Assembly (NCBI RefSeq): GCF_026339955.1
Contig: NZ_JAPEPW010000001.1
Coordinates: 1,364,001 to 1,428,000, forward strand
DNA: 64,000 nt
Direction: 5' to 3'
DNA from: Streptomyces sp. NBC_01549
GTDB lineage: Bacteria; Actinomycetota; Actinomycetes; Streptomycetales; Streptomycetaceae
Shown here: piece by piece, positions 53,814 to 63,939 of the stretch
Layout: every line of letters begins with the position of its first letter
Numbering within the stretch: position 1 is the first letter of the stretch
Made by a program: the position numbers and the translations under genes
Notes under the pieces: model-generated
What the model saw: only the letters and a program-made list of their open reading frames with translations
Told to the model about the DNA's origin: nothing
The model's database searches: none

Positions 53814-53996
53814 ATGTACTTCACCGACCGTGGCATCGAGGAACTGGAGAAACGGCGCGGCGAGGAGGAGGTCACCTTCGAGTGGCTCGCCGAGCAGCTG
53901 CGTACGTTCGTCGACCTCAATCCGGACTTCGAGGTGCCGGTGGAGCGGTTGGCGACGTGGCTGGCGCGGCTGGACGACGAGGACGACGAGGAGTAG
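53814..53996 (+). CDS. Small DUF6104-type acidic protein, 60 residues
   Basis: ATG 53814 with GGAG (53802-53805) opens MYFTDRGIEELEKRRGEEEV, a short protein kept intact across Streptomyces genomes. It is all-helical, acidic at the C-terminus (LDDEDDEE) and has no membrane segment or known activity. Despite its size, the strong ribosome site, codon usage and conservation make it a real gene. Confidence 0.85.
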   Translation: MYFTDRGIEELEKRRGEEEVTFEWLAEQLRTFVDLNPDFEVPVERLATWLARLDDEDDEE

Positions 53997-54021
53997 GCCC
54001 CGACGGTCGCGAGCGGGGGCG

Positions 54022-54855
54022 TCAGTCGAAGGCGTGCAGATGGTCGTACGCGAGTCCGAGCGCCCCGTGGAGCATCAGGAGCGTCCCCGCGACGATCCAG
54101 CCGGCACTGTGGCGGCGTACGCCCCATAGGGTCAGCGGCAGCCCGGCGGCCAGCTGCCCGGTCGCGAGGACCCGGGCCCTGCGCCCGCGCCGCCGGGAAC
54201 CCGTACCGGCGCCTTCGACCGCCTCCAGTTCCGCCCGGACCGCCGCACGCCACCCGTTCCACTCGATCTGCTCCGCACCGGGCTGGACACGGGCCACCTC
54301 GAGGAGCCGGTCGGCGCGCTCCCCGGGGCCCAGCCCGGCCGGAAGCAGCACCCCCGCGCGCGTGAGGACCGAGAGCAGCCGCCGCATGCGCGCGCGGGCG
54401 TCCACCCCGGAGTCCGGCCTGGTCAGTGGGTCGAGGGCCGGCATGTCGAGGACCGGGTCGAGGCCGAGCCGCGCGGCGAAGGTGCTCATCGCCTCGTCCT
54501 CACCGACCGGGGTGCCGTTCTCCAGCCATTCGTAGCCCACACAGCGCCTGAAGCCCGCCGCGAGGGCGAGCCCGCTGCGGTCCGCGTCCCACCACAGGGC
54601 CAGCACGGGCCAGGGGGCGCTGACGGCGAGGGCGGTGGCCCACCCCGTGACCACCCGGTCGACGGGCTCGACGCCGTGCAGCCAGGGCTTCCCCTCGGGA
54701 ACGAGCACGCTCCACTCGGGGCCCGCCCCGGTGAGCAGCATCCGCTCCCGCAACAGCTGGGCCGCCAGGCCGACGGACTCGTGCCCTGCCCGGCAGAGCA
54801 GCAGGGCACCGGTGGCCTTGGCCGGGGACGAGTCGGGCGTTGTGGACATGGACAC
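54022..54855 (-). CDS. Conserved hypothetical protein with C-terminal membrane helix
   Basis: The 277-residue protein from ATG 54855 has a compact N-terminal domain (LLLCRAGHESVGLAAQLL, SVLVPEGKPWL, PVLALWWDADRSGLALAAGF), a helical Arg-rich middle and a hydrophobic C-terminal segment (GWIVAGTLLMLHGALGLAY) that probably spans the membrane. I do not recognise the family beyond it being typical of Streptomyces. It is convergent with the DUF6104 gene and divergent from the DUF4097 gene. Confidence 0.65.
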   Translation of the reverse strand: MSMSTTPDSSPAKATGALLLCRAGHESVGLAAQLLRERMLLTGAGPEWSVLVPEGKPWLHGVEPVDRVVTGWATALAVSAPWPVLALWWDADRSGLALAAGFRRCVGYEWLENGTPVGEDEAMSTFAARLGLDPVLDMPALDPLTRPDSGVDARARMRRLLSVLTRAGVLLPAGLGPGERADRLLEVARVQPGAEQIEWNGWRAAVRAELEAVEGAGTGSRRRGRRARVLATGQLAAGLPLTLWGVRRHSAGWIVAGTLLMLHGALGLAYDHLHAFD

Positions 54856-54960
54856 ACGGTAGATCGACCAGGGGTCGAATTGCCCGCTTTACCCGTCAAG
54901 CCCCCACCGCTCACCCTCAAACCCCGGCCGCAGGGGCCCCACTTCCCCCAAATGAGCGCC

Positions 54961-54990
54961 TTGACTTTCCGCAACCGCGATATATCGTGA
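54961..54990 (+). promoter_or_regulatory. Promoter with CGATATATCG palindrome before the DUF4097-PadR operon
   Basis: TTGACT (54961-54966) is followed by the 10-bp palindrome CGATATATCG (54978-54987); a related half, GCGATATGGCGC, is at 55003-55014. AT-rich ATAT palindromes are typical PadR operators, and a PadR gene is the second gene of the operon. Confidence 0.55.
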
Positions 54991-55082
54991 ATGAGGGAAG
55001 ACGCGATATGGCGCGTCGAGTCCAGATTACGTCGAGTCCAGACGCGCGCCCGGTCTGGTCGGCTCGTTGGGAGGTCTGCACC

Positions 55083-55958
55083 ATGTCCGAGTGGTCCGTC
55101 GCAGAGCCGAGGAAGCTCACCTTCGACGACCCGGTGACGGCACTTCATGTGCGCGTCGTCAATGGAACGGTGAACGTCGTGGGGACCGACGAGGGTTCCG
55201 CCCGGCTCGAGGTTTCCGAGCTGGAGGGCCCGCCGCTGCTCGTGACCTTGCAGGACGGCACGCTCACCGTGGCGTACGAGGACCTGCCCTGGAAGGGCTT
55301 CCTCAAGTGGCTGGACCGCAAGGGCTGGCGCCGCAGCGCCGTCGTCACGCTGGCGGTCCCGGCCGGCGCCCCCGTCGAGGTGGGCGTGGTCGGCGCCGCC
55401 GCCGTGGTCTCCGGGATGGAGGACCGGGTGGAGGTCAAAGGCGTGACGGGCGACACGGCCCTCGTACGGATCGCCGGCCCCGTCCGCGTGGACACCGTCT
55501 CCGGGAGCCTGGAGGCCCAGGCCGTCACCGGCGACCTCCGCTTCAACTCCGTCTCCGGCGACCTGACCGTGATCGAGGCCTCGGGCTGCTCCGTGCGCGC
55601 CGAGTCGGTGACCGGCTCGATGATCGTGGACATCGACCCCACGGGCACCCCCACCGACGTCCAACTGTCGAACGTCTCGGGGGAGATCGCCATTCGCCTC
55701 CCGCACCCCGCGGACGCCGAGGTGGAGGCCAACACCACGAGCGGCACGGTCTCCAGTGCCTTCGAGGACCTCCGGGTCAGCGGCCAGTGGGGCGCCAAGA
55801 AGATCACCGGCCGACTGGGAGCGGGCAACGGCAAGTTGAAGGCGATGACCGTCTCCGGTTCCATCGCCATGCTCCGCAGGCCGACAACGGAGGACGAGCC
55901 GTACGAGGACGGGTCGTCCGCTTCTCCGGGGACCCCGACCGACAAGAAGGTGCTCTGA
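55083..55958 (+). CDS. DUF4097 beta-strand repeat protein
   Basis: ATG 55083 follows GGGAGG by 9 bases; a start at 55008 is possible but less well supported. The 291-residue protein is built of repeating short beta strands (VNGTVNVVGT, VDTVSGSLEAQ, NSVSGDLTVIEAS, TSGTVSSAF) of the DUF4097/adhesin-like parallel beta-helix family. It has no signal peptide, so it is cytoplasmic or membrane-associated. It forms an operon with the PadR gene, whose start is one base after its stop. The function of the DUF4097-PadR pairs in actinobacteria is not known. Confidence 0.85.
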   Translation: MSEWSVAEPRKLTFDDPVTALHVRVVNGTVNVVGTDEGSARLEVSELEGPPLLVTLQDGTLTVAYEDLPWKGFLKWLDRKGWRRSAVVTLAVPAGAPVEVGVVGAAAVVSGMEDRVEVKGVTGDTALVRIAGPVRVDTVSGSLEAQAVTGDLRFNSVSGDLTVIEASGCSVRAESVTGSMIVDIDPTGTPTDVQLSNVSGEIAIRLPHPADAEVEANTTSGTVSSAFEDLRVSGQWGAKKITGRLGAGNGKLKAMTVSGSIAMLRRPTTEDEPYEDGSSASPGTPTDKKVL

Positions 55959-55959
55959 C

Positions 55960-57003
55960 ATGCCTCCCGTCTTCGCGCACGGCCGCCTGCGTCTCTACCT
56001 GCTGAAGCTGCTGGACGAGGCCCCGCGCCACGGGTACGAGGTGATCCGGCTCCTGGAGGAGCGCTTCCAGGGGCTGTACGCACCGTCGGCAGGCACCGTC
56101 TACCCCCGGCTGTCGAAGCTGGAGGCGGAAGGACTGGTCACCCACACCACCGAGGGCGGCCGCAAGGTGTACGCGATCACGGACGCGGGCCGCGCCGAGC
56201 TGGCCGACCGCAGCGGTGAACTGGCCGATCTGGAGCTGGAGATCCGCGAGTCGGTCGCGGAGCTCGCCGCGGAGATCCGTTCCGATGTACGGGGCGCGGC
56301 GGGCGATCTGCGCCGGGAGATGCGGGCGGCGGCCACCGAGGCGCGGCGCGGCGGCAAGGGAGGCGCCGGCGAACACGAAGGGCCCGCGGGTGATTTCGGG
56401 GACTTCGGGGACAAGGAGTCCTGGCGGGCCGCGAAGGAGGAGATGCGGCGGGTCAAGCAGGAGTGGAAGGAGCAGAACCGGCGCGCGAAGGACGAGAGCC
56501 GGCGGGCCCGCGACGAGGCGCAGCGCGCACGGCGCCAGGCCAAGGAGGCGCAGGAGGAGATGCAGCGCATGGCCAAGCGGGTCCAGGAGCAGGTCCAGGA
56601 CCGCTTCGCGCGCGGCGACTGGCCGAACGGGGTCCGTGAGGGGCTGAGTGAACTGGCCAAGGAATTCGGCGACTTCGGGAAGACCTTCGGCAAGGACTTC
56701 GGCAGGGACTTCGGCTTCGGCCGCGCGGGTACGGCGGCCACCGGGACGACGAAGCCCGAGTACGCCGAGTACACGGACACTCCGGAGGACTTCCCGGCCG
56801 ACTACGCACCCTCCTGGGCCCACGAGAACTCCACCGGCGACCCCGCCCGTGACCTCGACCGCCTCCTGGACCGCTTCCGCGACGACATCCGTGACGCGGC
56901 CCGCGATCACGGAGTGACGGAGGACCAACTCCGTGCGGCCCGCCGTCACTTGTCGACCGCGGCGGCACACATCGGGGCCGCGTTGCGCACGCCGAAGAGC
57001 TGA
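55960..57003 (+). CDS. PadR family regulator with long charged C-terminal extension
   Basis: The 347-residue protein starts with a PadR winged helix (LRLYLLKLLDEAPRHGYEVIRLLEERF, PSAGTVYPRLSKLEAEGLV; residues 1-80). PadR proteins are usually about 110-190 residues; here about 250 residues follow. They form a highly charged coiled coil (EMRRVKQEWKEQNRRAKDE), a Phe-Gly repeat patch (FGDFGKTFGKDFGRDFGFG) and an acidic helical end. TGACATG links it to DUF4097, so the two are co-translated. It probably autoregulates through the ATAT palindrome at 54978. Confidence 0.85.
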   Translation: MPPVFAHGRLRLYLLKLLDEAPRHGYEVIRLLEERFQGLYAPSAGTVYPRLSKLEAEGLVTHTTEGGRKVYAITDAGRAELADRSGELADLELEIRESVAELAAEIRSDVRGAAGDLRREMRAAATEARRGGKGGAGEHEGPAGDFGDFGDKESWRAAKEEMRRVKQEWKEQNRRAKDESRRARDEAQRARRQAKEAQEEMQRMAKRVQEQVQDRFARGDWPNGVREGLSELAKEFGDFGKTFGKDFGRDFGFGRAGTAATGTTKPEYAEYTDTPEDFPADYAPSWAHENSTGDPARDLDRLLDRFRDDIRDAARDHGVTEDQLRAARRHLSTAAAHIGAALRTPKS

Positions 57004-57098
57004 CACCCGGCGCGGCCAGGGCTCTTCGAGGCCGAGGAGAGCCCCTGGGCTCCGGCCGGAGGATCCCGGGGAAACCCCCGGCCTCCAAGGCCTGTCGC

Positions 57099-57665
57099 TC
57101 ACCCTGCCTCGGCCTCCCCGCCGCCGTACAGCACACGCGTCAGGGCCTCATAGGTGACCCCGTGGTCGGCGAGCACCTCCGCCGGCACACCGGGCCGGGC
57201 GGTCAGGGCCATCAGCAGATGCTTGTCGCCGATGTGCCGGTCATGACGGGCGAGCGCCACACGAAGGGACTGCGTCAGCACCTCCTTGGCCCCCGGTGCG
57301 AACGGCCGACGCCTGGACAGCCGCCCGCCACCACCCCCCTTCCCCGGCCCCAGCGCCCCGCCCCCGTGCGCCTCCTCCACCCTGGAGACGATCTCCGAGA
57401 CGTCGATCCCGAGCCCGGAGAGCGCCTCCGCCTCGGCGCGGGACAGCCCACCCCGCCGGCGCGCCTCGGCAAGCGCCCGTTCCATCGAGTCACGCCGGCC
57501 GGCCGCCCCGAGCGAGGCCAGGGCGAACGAGCCACGGCTGCCCTCTCGATCGAGGAGCGCGAGGAGCATGTGCTCCTCGTCCACCGCCCCTGCACCCGCT
57601 CGTTCGGCGTGCCCGACCGCTCCCTCGACCACGGCCCGGGCGTCTTTCGTGAATCGCTCGAACAT
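57099..57665 (-). CDS. Clp N-terminal domain protein
   Basis: The 188-residue protein from ATG 57665 consists of two Clp_N repeats (MFERFTKDARAVVEGAV, EEHMLLALLDR; then AKEVLTQSLRVALARHDRHIGDKHLLMAL) separated by a Gly-rich linker. It has no AAA+ domain, so it resembles stand-alone ClpC N-domains or adaptor-like proteins that may present or sequester substrates. It overlaps the HTH gene by one base (TGATG), so the pair is co-translated. Confidence 0.85.
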   Translation of the reverse strand: MFERFTKDARAVVEGAVGHAERAGAGAVDEEHMLLALLDREGSRGSFALASLGAAGRRDSMERALAEARRRGGLSRAEAEALSGLGIDVSEIVSRVEEAHGGGALGPGKGGGGGRLSRRRPFAPGAKEVLTQSLRVALARHDRHIGDKHLLMALTARPGVPAEVLADHGVTYEALTRVLYGGGEAEAG

Positions 57666-57874
57666 CACTGCCTCCCGTACTTCTTGTGCACGGCCTGCCT
57701 GCTCACTCCGAGTTCCGCGGCGATCTCCTGCCACGACCAGCCCTGATTGCGCGCGCTGCGCACCTGCACCGCCTCCAACTGCTCCAGCAGCCTCCGCAGC
57801 GCGGAGACCGCCCGCAGTCCGACGCGCGGATCGCGATCACCCGCGCGCTCGGCGAGATCCGTTGCTTCGGTCAT
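57665..57874 (-). CDS. Small helix-turn-helix protein, 69 residues
   Basis: The frame from ATG 57874 encodes a 69-residue protein with an HTH at its C-terminus (WSWQEIAAELGVSRQAVHKKYGRQ) and an N-terminal helix rich in Leu/Arg. Directly upstream of its start are two identical-spacing palindromes, GTCAA-N6-TTGAC, which are excellent candidate operators for its own binding. It is translationally coupled to the Clp_N gene. Confidence 0.85.
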   Translation of the reverse strand: MTEATDLAERAGDRDPRVGLRAVSALRRLLEQLEAVQVRSARNQGWSWQEIAAELGVSRQAVHKKYGRQ

Positions 57875-57877
57875 GCT

Positions 57878-57920
57878 GTCAATCTACGTTGACAACAGGT
57901 CGACGTCAACCAGAGTTGAC
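57878..57920. promoter_or_regulatory. Two GTCAA-N6-TTGAC palindromes upstream of the HTH-Clp_N operon
   Basis: Perfect 5-bp arms at 57878-57893 and 57905-57920, with six-base spacers and 27 bp between centres. They begin four bases before the HTH start, and TTGAC may also serve as a -35 element. Confidence 0.75.
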
Positions 57921-57987
57921 AGCGGCACGCGAAACGGCGGGCCCGAAAACTCCCGGGCCCGCCGCAACCACCCCGAACTACTACCCC

Positions 57988-58953
57988 TCATCCCACCGTA
58001 AGGACGATCTTCCCGAACTGGTCACCCGACTCCAGCCGCTCGAACCCCTCCCGGGCCCGATCCAGCGGAAGCACCTCATCGATGACGGGTCGCACACCCG
58101 TGGCGGCACAGAAGGACAGCAGATCCTCCAGCTCGTCCTTGGTGCCCATCGTGGAGCCGACGACCTTGAGTTCCAGGAAGAAGACGCGGGTGAGCTCGGC
58201 GTGCGAGGGGCGGTCTCCGCTCGTCGCGCCCGAGATGACCAGCGTGCCGCCGGGCCGCAGCGACTTGATGCTGTGCGACCAGGTGGCCGCACCGACCGTC
58301 TCGATGACCGCATCCACCCGCTGCGGCAGCCGTGCGCCGGACTCCAGGGCCTCCACGGCCCCGAGCTCGACCGCCCGTTTGCGCTTGGCCTCGTCGCGGC
58401 TGGTGGCGAAGACCCGAAGACCGGCGGCCTTGCCGAGCACGATCGCGGCGGTCGCCACGCCGCCGCCGGCGCCCTGGACGAGGACGGAGTCGCCGGGCCG
58501 TACCCCGGCGTTGGTGAACAGCATGCGGTACGCCGTCAGCCATGCGGTCGGCAGACAGGCGGCCTCCTCGAAGGAGAGCTCCTTGGGCTTGGGGATGACG
58601 TTCCATGTCGGGACGGAGACCTGTTCGGCGAACGTGCCCTGATAGCGCTCGGTGAGGATGGAGCGGGGCTCCTTCGGGCCCACCCCGTACCCCGTCTGCC
58701 CGATGACCGAGTGCAGCACGACTTCGTTGCCGTCCTCGTCGACGCCGGCCGCGTCGCATCCGAGGATCATCGGCAGCTTGTCCTCGGAGAGACCGACGCC
58801 GCGCAGGGACCAGAGGTCATGGTGGTTCAGGGACGCGGCCCTGACGTTCACGGTGGTCCAGCCCGGCCTCTGCTCGGGGGCCGGGCGCTCCCCCAACTCC
58901 AGGCCACTGAGCGGCTGGTCACGGTCAATGCGGGTGGCGTAGGCAGCGAACAT
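57988..58953 (-). CDS. MDR-family zinc-type alcohol dehydrogenase/quinone oxidoreductase
   Basis: ATG 58953 gives 321 residues; the frame extends to 59010. The GroES-like N-domain (NVRAASLNHHDLWSLRGV, ILGCDAAGV) and the NADP-binding GAGGGVATAAI fold are typical of medium-chain dehydrogenases. The structural-zinc Cys cluster is absent, as in quinone reductases and crotonyl-CoA-type enzymes. NHHDLW and GQTGYGVG suggest a quinone/enoyl oxidoreductase-like role; the substrate is not predictable. Confidence 0.85.
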   Translation of the reverse strand: MFAAYATRIDRDQPLSGLELGERPAPEQRPGWTTVNVRAASLNHHDLWSLRGVGLSEDKLPMILGCDAAGVDEDGNEVVLHSVIGQTGYGVGPKEPRSILTERYQGTFAEQVSVPTWNVIPKPKELSFEEAACLPTAWLTAYRMLFTNAGVRPGDSVLVQGAGGGVATAAIVLGKAAGLRVFATSRDEAKRKRAVELGAVEALESGARLPQRVDAVIETVGAATWSHSIKSLRPGGTLVISGATSGDRPSHAELTRVFFLELKVVGSTMGTKDELEDLLSFCAATGVRPVIDEVLPLDRAREGFERLESGDQFGKIVLTVG

Positions 58954-59143
58954 GACCTTGACGATAGGCTCCGCCCCCGCCCGACGGAACCACGTCCCCC
59001 TGTGACACACGTCCCGCCACCCCCACGCCCTACGTCACACCGGGTTCCTTTCCATCCGGGGTGGATGGTGGGTGGGGTGGGTCGCGAATGGGTTGGGGCG
59101 GACGGTGGGTGGGGCCGCGGACGGTGGAGGGGGCGGATGCGTT

Positions 59144-59190
59144 CGGCTGCGGGCGAGTGGGGGCCGGTCGCGCAGTTCCCCGCGCCCCTT
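59144..59190 (-). repeat. Dispersed 45-bp repeat, inverted copy
   Basis: On the minus strand it reads GGGGCGCGGGGAACTGCGCG and ends GCAGCCG, matching the copies at 15959 and 16049. Confidence 0.85.
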
Positions 59191-59255
59191 GGCCGGGGCT
59201 TGCGGGTAGGGGCGGCGGGGGCGAGGAAAGGTACCCGGACGGGTCAATCCGGGAC

Positions 59256-59297
59256 AAAAAAACAGGGCCCCGCCGGGAGCAACCCGGCGAGGCCCTG
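59256..59297 (-). terminator. Classical intrinsic terminator of the malic enzyme gene
   Basis: A 15-bp stem with one mismatch (59263-59277 with 59283-59297, AGCAA loop) is followed on the minus strand by seven T (59256-59262). A T-tract is unusual for a Streptomyces terminator. Confidence 0.88.
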
Positions 59298-59308
59298 GGG
59301 CCGCCGCG

Positions 59309-60580
<1,272 letters not shown>

Positions 60581-61120
60581 TTTGTTTTACCCCTTAAGTC
60601 TTCATTGTCTGAGGGTGACCACTCCTGGTTGAGGGGTGGGCGGGCACCGCGTGACCCTGCCGCCGTGGTTGCGTACGGGCGGATACGCGACGGACGCGCC
60701 GCACACGCGCCCTGAGCCCCGGATGAGGGGTGTAAAGAACCTTCTTACCGGACGGACCAGGTCGGCGACGAGTCCATACCGCGAAGCTCACACGCCGGTG
60801 ACATGACTCATACCTGGATATGTGGACAAGTCCAAGACTTGACCTCAAGACACCACGAGTGCGGAGTAGTGCCGACCCGCATCCTGAGGTGCGCCGAAGA
60901 TCTTCCGGCCGAAAGGAAGGATTCCCGCACAAGGTCCGGCTCTGATGGAGCCGTCCGCGGCGGCTCGGGGGTCACCCGTTATCCGATTTTGACATAGCGA
61001 GTCCCTCGAAGCGCGCAGTCCGAATGGCAAGATGCCGTCATCACACGAGGTCGCGACACCCAAAGGTGCGTGTTCTCGTCGACCCATCGGCAACTCCCTC
61101 ATCCGCCGGAGGAACCCACC
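60581..61120. other. Divergent regulatory region between malic enzyme and ABC transporter genes
   Basis: No gene is supported. It contains a near-palindrome GTAAAGAACCTTCTTAC (60730-60746), AAGATCTT near 60900, and TTGACA at 60989-60994. The last is the best -35 candidate for the transporter operon, but no matching -10 is evident at 17-18 bases. Transcripts in both directions probably begin here. Confidence 0.5.
60989..60994 (+). promoter_or_regulatory. Candidate -35 element of the amino-acid transporter operon
   Basis: A consensus TTGACA about 130 bases before the substrate-binding-protein gene; the expected -10 is weak (CGCGCA at the 17-base position), so the call is tentative. Confidence 0.3.
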
Positions 61121-62086
61121 ATGACCGCAAGCTCCACCCGTCGTACGACCGCCGCACAGTCCCGGATAGCAGCGGTCGGTGCGATCGCGGTCGCCGGGGC
61201 CCTGGTCCTCACCGGCTGCGGTGACCAGACGGACAAGAGCAGCAGCTCGGACACGTCGTCGTCCTCCTCCTCCTCGGCCCCGCTCGCCGACAAGCTCCCC
61301 AAGGACATCAAGGACGCGGGCGTCGTCAAGGTGGGCTCCGACATCGCCTACCCGCCGGTCGAGTACATGCAGAGCGGCAAGGCTGTCGGCATCGACCCGG
61401 ACATCGCGGACGCCCTCGGCAAGCAGCTGGGTGTGAAGTTCGAGTTCCAGAACGGCAAGTTCGACCAGCTCATTGTCGGCCTGCAGTCCAAGCGCTTCAA
61501 CGCGATCATGTCGGCGATGAACGACACCAAGGACCGCCAGAACGGCATCGACTCGGACACCGGCAAGAAGGCCGGCAACGGCATCGACTTCGTCGACTAC
61601 TTCACCGCCGGCACCTCGATCCTCGTCCAGAAGGGCAACCCCAAGGGCATCAAGACCCTGGACGACCTGTGCGGCAAGGTGGTCGCCCTGCAGAAGGGCA
61701 CGACGTCCGAGGGCATCGCCAAGACGCAGAGCACGAAGTGCAAGACGGACGGCAAGAAGGCCATCACGCTGCAGACCTTCGACACCGACCCCGAGGCGCT
61801 GCTCCGCCTGAAGCAGGGCGCGTCCGTCGCGGACCTGAACGACTTCCCGGTCGCGGCCTACAACGCCAAGACCTCTGGCGGTGGCAAGGACTTCGAGGTC
61901 GTCGGCGACCAGATCGAGGCCGGCCCGTACGGCATCGGTGTCAGCAAGGAGAGCACCCAGCTGCGGGACGCCCTCCAGGCGGCCATGAACGCGATCATCA
62001 AGAACGGCGAGTACACCAAGATCCTGCAGAAGTGGAACGTCACGGACGGCGCGGTGACCGAGGCCAAGATCAACGGCGGCTCCTGA
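61121..62086 (+). CDS. Amino-acid ABC transporter substrate-binding lipoprotein
   Basis: ATG 61121 with GGAGG about ten bases upstream. The 321-residue protein has an LTGC lipobox, a Ser-rich linker, and a type II periplasmic-binding fold of the polar amino-acid family (VGSDIAYPPVEYMQSGKAVGIDPDIADALGKQLG). Residues such as the FDQLIVGL and GTTSEG segments line the ligand site. The permease and ATPase follow in the same direction, so the three form an importer; the substrate is probably glutamate or a related polar amino acid. Confidence 0.93.
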   Translation: MTASSTRRTTAAQSRIAAVGAIAVAGALVLTGCGDQTDKSSSSDTSSSSSSSAPLADKLPKDIKDAGVVKVGSDIAYPPVEYMQSGKAVGIDPDIADALGKQLGVKFEFQNGKFDQLIVGLQSKRFNAIMSAMNDTKDRQNGIDSDTGKKAGNGIDFVDYFTAGTSILVQKGNPKGIKTLDDLCGKVVALQKGTTSEGIAKTQSTKCKTDGKKAITLQTFDTDPEALLRLKQGASVADLNDFPVAAYNAKTSGGGKDFEVVGDQIEAGPYGIGVSKESTQLRDALQAAMNAIIKNGEYTKILQKWNVTDGAVTEAKINGGS

Positions 62087-62119
62087 CCCTGCCTGACGCA
62101 ACACTGAAGGGCAGTCACT

Positions 62120-63049
62120 GTGACTGACACTGTCGACAAGACTCCGGCGCCCGCCGTGCCGCCGGAGCAGATCAAGGCCATCCCGGTGCGCCACTACGGC
62201 CGCTGGGTGGCCGGCGCGGTGATCGTCGCGCTGCTGGTGCTGATCGGGATCGCGTTCTCCAACGCGAAGATCAACTACAGCATCATCCCGGACTACCTCA
62301 CGGACAGCACGATCCTGTCCGGCGTCTGGCACACGCTGTACATCTCCGTGCTGGCCATGCTGCTCGGACTCGTCCTCGGCGTGATCCTCGCGGTGATGCG
62401 GATGTCGTCGAATCCGGTCACCAGCACCGTGGCCTGGTTCTACGTCTGGTTCTTCCGCGGCACTCCGGTGCTGGTGCAGCTGCTTCTCTGGTACAACATC
62501 GCGCTCGTGTTCCCCATCCTCAACCTGGGGTTCTACAAGGACGAGATGAACCAGGTGATGACGCCGTTCCTGGCGGCCCTGCTGGGTCTCGGCCTGAACG
62601 AGGCCGCCTACATGTCCGAGATCGTCCGGGCCGGCATCCAGTCCGTGGACGAGGGACAGACCGAGGCCTCGCACGCGCTGGGCATGACCCAGGGCAAGAC
62701 GCTGCGCCGCGTGATCCTCCCGCAGGCCATGCGGGTGATCGTGCCGCCGACCGGCAACGAGTTCATCAACATGCTGAAGACCTCGTCGCTCGCCTACGCG
62801 GTCCAGTTCAACGAACTCATCAAGCGGGCCCAGGACATCTCCAGCACCTCGCTCGCGGTCGTCGAGCTCTACTTCGTGGCGTCGATCTGGTACCTGATCC
62901 TGACCAGCATCTTCAGCGTCTTCCAGTACTACTTGGAACGCCGTTACGCCCGCGGATCGTCGCGCAACCTGCCGCCGACCCCGTTGCAGCGCCTGAAGAA
63001 GAACCTCCGTCTGTTCGGTTCCTTCCGCCGCCCGGAGGTGGCCCGATGA
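62120..63049 (+). CDS. Amino-acid ABC transporter permease
   Basis: GTG 62120 opens a 309-residue membrane protein with five or six helices and the EAA loop [25 protein letters not shown] of the polar amino-acid permeases. It is the single permease of the operon, so it probably works as a homodimer. It overlaps the ATPase gene by four bases (ATGA). Confidence 0.94.
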   Translation: MTDTVDKTPAPAVPPEQIKAIPVRHYGRWVAGAVIVALLVLIGIAFSNAKINYSIIPDYLTDSTILSGVWHTLYISVLAMLLGLVLGVILAVMRMSSNPVTSTVAWFYVWFFRGTPVLVQLLLWYNIALVFPILNLGFYKDEMNQVMTPFLAALLGLGLNEAAYMSEIVRAGIQSVDEGQTEASHALGMTQGKTLRRVILPQAMRVIVPPTGNEFINMLKTSSLAYAVQFNELIKRAQDISSTSLAVVELYFVASIWYLILTSIFSVFQYYLERRYARGSSRNLPPTPLQRLKKNLRLFGSFRRPEVAR

Positions 63050-63846
63050 GCAGTCTCAGCAAGGACGTCGCCAAGAGCACGGGTGGCGGCCCGATGGTCA
63101 AGGCCGAGGGCGTGCACAAGTCCTTCGGGCTCGCGCACATCCTCAAGGGCATCGACCTGGAGGTGAACCCGCGCGAGGTGTTCTGCCTGATCGGCCCGTC
63201 CGGTTCGGGCAAGTCCACCTTCCTGCGGTGCATCAACCACCTGGAGAAGATCAGCGCCGGCCGGCTGTACGTCGACGGCGACCTGGTCGGCTACCAGCAG
63301 AAGGGCGACAAGCTCTACGAGCTGAAGGAGCGCGAAGTAGCCGCCCAGCGGCGGGACATCGGCATGGTGTTCCAGCGCTTCAACCTCTTCCCGCACATGA
63401 CGGCGCTGGAGAACGTCATGGAGGCGCCGGTCCAGGTCAAGGGCGAGTCCAAGGCCGTTGCCCGGGAGCGGGCGCAGCGCCTGCTGGACCGGGTCGGACT
63501 CGGCGACCGGGTCGGGCACTACCCCTCCCAGCTGTCCGGCGGCCAGCAGCAGCGCGTCGCCATCGCCCGCGCGCTGGCGATGGAACCGAAGCTGATGCTC
63601 TTCGACGAGCCGACCTCGGCACTCGACCCGGAGCTCGTCGGCGAGGTGCTCGACGTCATGCGGGACCTCGCGGAGGACGGCATGACGATGATCGTCGTCA
63701 CGCACGAGATGGGCTTCGCCCGTGAGGTCGGCGACTCGCTGGTCTTCATGGACGACGGTGTGGTGGTCGAATCCGGCCACCCCAGGGACGTCCTGACGAA
63801 CCCGCAGCACGAGCGGACGCAGTCGTTCCTTTCCAAGGTGCTCTGA
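63046..63846 (+). CDS. Amino-acid ABC transporter ATP-binding protein
   Basis: The 266-residue ATPase has Walker [11 protein letters not shown]-loop, signature LSGGQQQR, Walker [13 protein letters not shown] and the switch His in VVTHEMGF. Its best matches among families are the GlnQ/GltL/HisP polar amino-acid ATPases. It closes the operon before the hairpin at 63863. Confidence 0.96.
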   Translation: MSSLSKDVAKSTGGGPMVKAEGVHKSFGLAHILKGIDLEVNPREVFCLIGPSGSGKSTFLRCINHLEKISAGRLYVDGDLVGYQQKGDKLYELKEREVAAQRRDIGMVFQRFNLFPHMTALENVMEAPVQVKGESKAVARERAQRLLDRVGLGDRVGHYPSQLSGGQQQRVAIARALAMEPKLMLFDEPTSALDPELVGEVLDVMRDLAEDGMTMIVVTHEMGFAREVGDSLVFMDDGVVVESGHPRDVLTNPQHERTQSFLSKVL

Positions 63847-63862
63847 GCCACGGAGAACGGGG

Positions 63863-63895
63863 AAGGGGCGGTACGGGATTCCCGTACCGCCCCTT
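63863..63895. terminator. Terminator of the amino-acid transporter operon
   Basis: The 16-base arms AAGGGGCGGTACGGGA (63863-63878) and TCCCGTACCGCCCCTT (63880-63895) are fully complementary. Confidence 0.85.
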
Positions 63896-63939
63896 CATCG
63901 TTCGATCCCGCGCGTGGGGCCCAGGGCTGCCCTAGGGGC

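Larger units (their letters stand above)
58954..59308. other. Intergenic region between oxidoreductase and malic enzyme genes
   Basis: It holds an inverted copy of the dispersed repeat (59144-59190), a GGTGGATGGTGGGTGGGG-like G/T-rich stretch (about 59060-59130) and the T-tract terminator of the malic enzyme gene (59256-59297). No supported gene. Confidence 0.6.
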
